From an uncultured Bacteroidota bacterium (GTDB lineage: Bacteria; Bacteroidota; Bacteroidia; JABEUT01): 43,509 nt of DNA. The stretch covers positions 1 through 43,509 of the forward strand of contig CAIPDV010000045.1 of NCBI GenBank assembly GCA_903863935.1, written 5' to 3'. The notes under the pieces were generated by a model that did no database searches, was not told the DNA's origin, and saw only the letters and a list, made by a program, of their open reading frames with translations. Positions 41,208 through 43,509 of the stretch are shown here, in pieces. Every line of letters begins with the position of its first letter. Position 1 is the first letter of the stretch. A program made the position numbers and the translations under genes.

Positions 41208-41585
41208 ATGCTTCACCCTTTTTTACAAGAAAAGTTGCCTGAAATAACAAAGATGTTTCGACAATACCATGTTAAGTCGGCGTATGCATTTGGCTCTGTA
41301 GTAACTGATAAGTTTAACGATAAAAGTGATGTTGATTTTATTATTAATATAGATGAGTCTTTAGACCCGCTTGACAGAGGGGAGATGTTTTTGAATCTTT
41401 ATGAGAAACTGGCTGACTTGCTAAAAAGAGATGTTGATTTGGTTTCCGAAAAATTTTTGACAAATCAATGCTTTAAGGAAGAGTTGGACGAAAAAAAAAC
41501 TCATATATGGACAGGCAGACTGAAAAACTACTTAGAGACATTCTTGAAGCAACGAATTCTGTTTTCAGCTTCACTGAAGGAATGA
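41208..41585 (+). CDS. MNT-type minimal nucleotidyltransferase (antitoxin), 3' end probably frameshifted
   Basis: 125 residues as read. The nucleotidyltransferase core is AYAFGS (Gly29-Ser30) followed by ten residues and SDVDFII (Asp41, Asp43), the GS-X10-DxD signature. MntA enzymes of this type adenylylate their HEPN partner toxin and so act as antitoxins. Family members are usually near 100 residues and end around LIYG. Here a run of nine A (41491-41499) precedes HIWTGRLKNYLET, which is the antisense-frame-like tail of the toxin gene's reading region. With eight A the frame would read KKLIYGQAD and stop at 41521-41523, giving 104 residues and a 17-base overlap with the HEPN start. The tail as written is thus suspect. 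Confidence 0.8.
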   Translation: MLHPFLQEKLPEITKMFRQYHVKSAYAFGSVVTDKFNDKSDVDFIINIDESLDPLDRGEMFLNLYEKLADLLKRDVDLVSEKFLTNQCFKEELDEKKTHIWTGRLKNYLETFLKQRILFSASLKE

Positions 41586-41841
41586 GTTTAAGTGATTATC
41601 AAAAAAATAAAATGGCAAGACGGGCGGTAGAACGTGAATTGACCATTATTGGGGAAGCAATGAATAACCTGTGAAGTTGGAGTCAACTATTTCGATTACC
41701 GCTGGTAAGAAAATAATTAGTTTCAGAAACCTTGTTACGCATGCCTATGATTCAGTGAATAATGAAACTACTTGGGCAATTATTACCAATCACGTGCCGC
41801 TCCTTAAATCGGAAGTAGAGACTTTACTGAATAGCAAATAA
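41507..41841 (+). pseudogene. HEPN toxin (DUF86/HepT-like) with a frameshift
   Basis: From the ATG at 41507 the frame reads MDRQTEKLLRDILEATNSVF through RRAVERELTIIGEAMNNL and stops at TGA 41672-41674. The rest is in another frame: KLESTISITAGKKIISFRNL, then VTHAYDSVNNETTWAIITNH, ending at TAA 41839-41841. Inserting one G near 41671 joins them into a 111-residue HepT-like protein. The toxin signature RNLVTHAY (R-X4-H-X-Y; the Tyr is the AMPylation target in HepT) is present but in the separated part, so the toxin would be inactive as written. Confidence 0.8.
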
Positions 41842-41947
41842 GCATTGCTAACCTCCTTCCCCTCTCATAACCCAATTTAAAAAACGTTATATTTGTTTTA
41901 GTAGATTTTACCAAAAAAGAAAAAAGATTCGGCTATTAATTTTTTTA

Positions 41948-41955
41948 TACTTTTG
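41948..41955 (+). promoter_or_regulatory. -7 promoter box (TACTTTTG) for the GloVer gene
   Basis: Exact TAnnTTTG, 17 bp upstream of the ATG at 41973. The bases around it (TTTGTATAAAATTAAA) are the same as at the MNT promoter. Confidence 0.55.
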
Positions 41956-41972
41956 TATAAAATTAAAACGCC

Positions 41973-43409
41973 ATGAAAAAATATTGCTTTTTAATCGTAG
42001 TTATGTTTTTTTTAGGAATAGTATCGAGCAGGGCTCAGTTTACCGACCTTGTTAATTTTAGCGGAACTAGTGGTTCTTATCTTGGCGCATACCCTCAATA
42101 TGACTCTCTGGTTGTTTCGGGTAATGTGGCGTATGGAATGACTGTTACAGGAGGGTCATTTAACTATGGTTGTATTTTTTCAGTCAATACCAATGGAAAA
42201 AATTATACAATCCTGCATAATTTTACAGGAAGTACTTTTGATGGAGAAGATCCTGCAGGAAGTTTAACTCTTTCGGGAAATACGCTATATGGAATGACTG
42301 CTGAGGGCGGGTCAAGTATTTTTGGTACTATTTTCACCATCAATACCAATGGAGGAGGATTTACGGTCCTCCATGATTTTACCGGTAACTCTTCCGATGG
42401 TTCATATCCTCGAGGAAATTTAACTCTTTCAGGAAGTATTTTATATGGAATGACTCCGAACGGAGGGCCAAGTAATGATGGTATTATTTTCTCCATCAAA
42501 TCTAATGGAAGTTCGTTTACAATCATCCATAATTTTACCGGGAGTTCTTCCGATGGTACAGGCCCTATAGGAAGTTTAACTCTTTCAGGAAATACGCTGT
42601 ATGGAATGACTGCTGCAGGAGGGTCAGGTAATGATGGTATTATTTTTTCTATAGATACCAATGGAAATTCATTTACTGACCTTCATAATTTTATCGGGAC
42701 CTCTTCAGATGGAGCATCTCCTTATGGAGGCTTAACCCTTTCCGGAAGTAAGTTGTATGGAATGACTTATTACGGAGGGTCAAGTAATTATGGTATTGTT
42801 TTCTCCATCAACACCAATGGAAGTTCATTTACCGACCTCCATAACTTTACCGGAAGTTCTTCCGATGGAGAACAGCCTGAAGGAAGTTTAACACTTTCAG
42901 GAAATATGCTGTATGGAATGACTCTGGCGGGAGGATCAAGTACTAATGGTGTTATTTTCTCCATAGATACTAATGGAAGTTCATTTACTGATCTCCATAA
43001 TTTTACCGGAAGTTCTTCAGATGGGGCAAACCCTCTCGGAAGCTTAACTCTTTCAGGAAATACGCTGTATGGAATGGCCCAGGTGGGAGGGGATAGTAAT
43101 GAGGGTATTATTTTTAGTTTAAAGGATACTATCGTTACTACCTCAACTAATCAATTAACAACTCTAGGACAAATAAATATTTTCCCCAACCCCTCCACCG
43201 GCCAATTTACTTTATCATTATCAAATGTTTCCGAAAAATGCAATGTGGAGGTTTATAATGTGCTGGGGAAGCGAGTTAAGAGCGAAGAACTAAGAGCTAA
43301 GAGTGAAGAAATTGACCTTATCGGTCAACCCAATGGCATTTATCTTTATCGGGTTATTACCGAAAACGGTGGCTTGGTTGGGGAAGGAAAGCTAATCCTC
43401 CTTCGCTAA
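41973..43409 (+). CDS. T9SS-secreted GloVer-repeat protein
   Basis: 478 residues: signal peptide (MKKYCFLIVVMFFLGIVSSRAQ), then about eight or nine GloVer repeats (TIGR03803) of 38-39 residues, of the form GSLTLSGNTLYGMT, GGSxxxGIIFSI and TNGSSFTDLHNFTGSSSDG. A sorting domain closes it (NIFPNPSTGQFTLSL through NGIYLYRVITENGGLVGEGKLILL). An extra Lys/Glu-rich segment RVKSEELRAKSEEI lies at the same loop as the insert in the NHL gene's sorting domain. This repeat family is thought to form surface propellers or solenoids; role unknown. Confidence 0.88.
   Translation: MKKYCFLIVVMFFLGIVSSRAQFTDLVNFSGTSGSYLGAYPQYDSLVVSGNVAYGMTVTGGSFNYGCIFSVNTNGKNYTILHNFTGSTFDGEDPAGSLTLSGNTLYGMTAEGGSSIFGTIFTINTNGGGFTVLHDFTGNSSDGSYPRGNLTLSGSILYGMTPNGGPSNDGIIFSIKSNGSSFTIIHNFTGSSSDGTGPIGSLTLSGNTLYGMTAAGGSGNDGIIFSIDTNGNSFTDLHNFIGTSSDGASPYGGLTLSGSKLYGMTYYGGSSNYGIVFSINTNGSSFTDLHNFTGSSSDGEQPEGSLTLSGNMLYGMTLAGGSSTNGVIFSIDTNGSSFTDLHNFTGSSSDGANPLGSLTLSGNTLYGMAQVGGDSNEGIIFSLKDTIVTTSTNQLTTLGQINIFPNPSTGQFTLSLSNVSEKCNVEVYNVLGKRVKSEELRAKSEEIDLIGQPNGIYLYRVITENGGLVGEGKLILLR
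42060..43110 (+). repeat. Tandem GloVer coding repeats, period about 115-117 bp
   Basis: The repeated blocks are very alike at DNA level, for example the recurring TTTAACTCTTTCAGG and GGAAGTTCTTCCGATGG words, spaced about 117 bp. High identity suggests recent unit duplication or ongoing gene conversion. Confidence 0.8.
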
Positions 43410-43443
43410 AGCTACCGCGGACAAAGTAATTCAGAAATAAAAC

Positions 43444-43472
43444 GAGATTCCTCATTTCGTTCGGAATGATAG
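43444..43472. repeat. Dispersed dyad repeat fragment near the right end
   Basis: GAGATTCCTCATTTCGTTCG and the bases after it contain ATTCC/GGAAT arms around TCATTTCGTTC. The form (GAT-CCT...GG-ATGA) parallels the insert at 36731-36780, suggesting one dispersed repeat family. The window ends soon after. Confidence 0.5.
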
Positions 43473-43509
43473 TATTTATTTGTTATTTGGAGGGGAAGTT
43501 GCGGCGGGC

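Noticed and set aside
42060-43110. CRISPR-like array because of regular 115-117-bp period
   Set aside because: Units are in-frame coding GloVer repeats without short identical repeats and unique spacers.

Overview
The window looks like chromosomal DNA of a free-living member of the Bacteroidota (Chitinophagales/Sphingobacteriales-like; lineage inferred, not searched). Three things support this. Five genes end in type IX secretion (T9SS) C-terminal sorting domains. Most transcription units start behind a -7 box of the form TAnnTTTG, the Bacteroidota primary sigma-factor consensus. The conserved block tRNA-Thr, tRNA-Tyr, tRNA-Gly, tRNA-Thr, tuf, tRNA-Trp, secE, nusG, rplK, rplA, rplJ is present.

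Layout. 1-161: cut-off start of a probable SpvB/RHS-type exported protein (minus). 436-7118: three tandem paralogous secreted proteins sharing an N-terminal module and Ig/PKD-like repeats but with exchanged C-terminal domains. 7339-8656: a small exported protein and a decayed gene. 8786-10599: two paralogous outer-membrane-type proteins (minus). 10805-14754: secA and a small lipoprotein-like gene. 14808-15599: a REP-associated (RAYT-like) Y1 transposase gene between elaborate hairpin elements. 16020-20770: VOC-fold protein, HEAT-repeat protein, polytopic membrane protein, lipoprotein, acyl desaturase and a small membrane-protein gene with an in-frame amber codon. 20863-26629: a BNR/Ycf48-like protein, a TPR histidine kinase divergent from its LytTR response regulator, and an FG-GAP/PQQ-like T9SS protein. 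26769-30858: two DUF5684-like membrane proteins, a GloVer/SprB T9SS protein and a third member of the outer-membrane family. 31117-31631: four tRNAs. 32119-36882: two NHL-repeat T9SS proteins, the first frameshifted. 37082-41067: tuf through rplJ. 41208-41841: a damaged MNT/HEPN toxin-antitoxin pair. 41973-43409: a second GloVer T9SS protein.

How it fits together. The housekeeping genes (secA, secE, nusG, tuf, L11, L1, L10) form the core. The rest is largely an envelope and secretome repertoire: exported beta-propellers and adhesin-like repeats that would pass through Sec (SecA and SecE are here) and, where a sorting domain is seen, T9SS. The kinase/regulator pair probably controls nearby genes; a near-identical 24-bp motif precedes both the regulator and the BNR gene.

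Most notable: the translation operon is interrupted twice (about 5 kb of NHL genes before tuf, and a terminator plus MNT/HEPN where rplL-rpoBC would be expected); the RAYT gene lies between two differently built multi-hairpin elements; and repeat DNA appears to have been captured as coding sequence at the same loop of two T9SS sorting domains. Several genes carry single-base disruptions (amber at 20654-20656, frameshifts near 34243, 41491-41499 and 41671), which could be real decay or sequence error.
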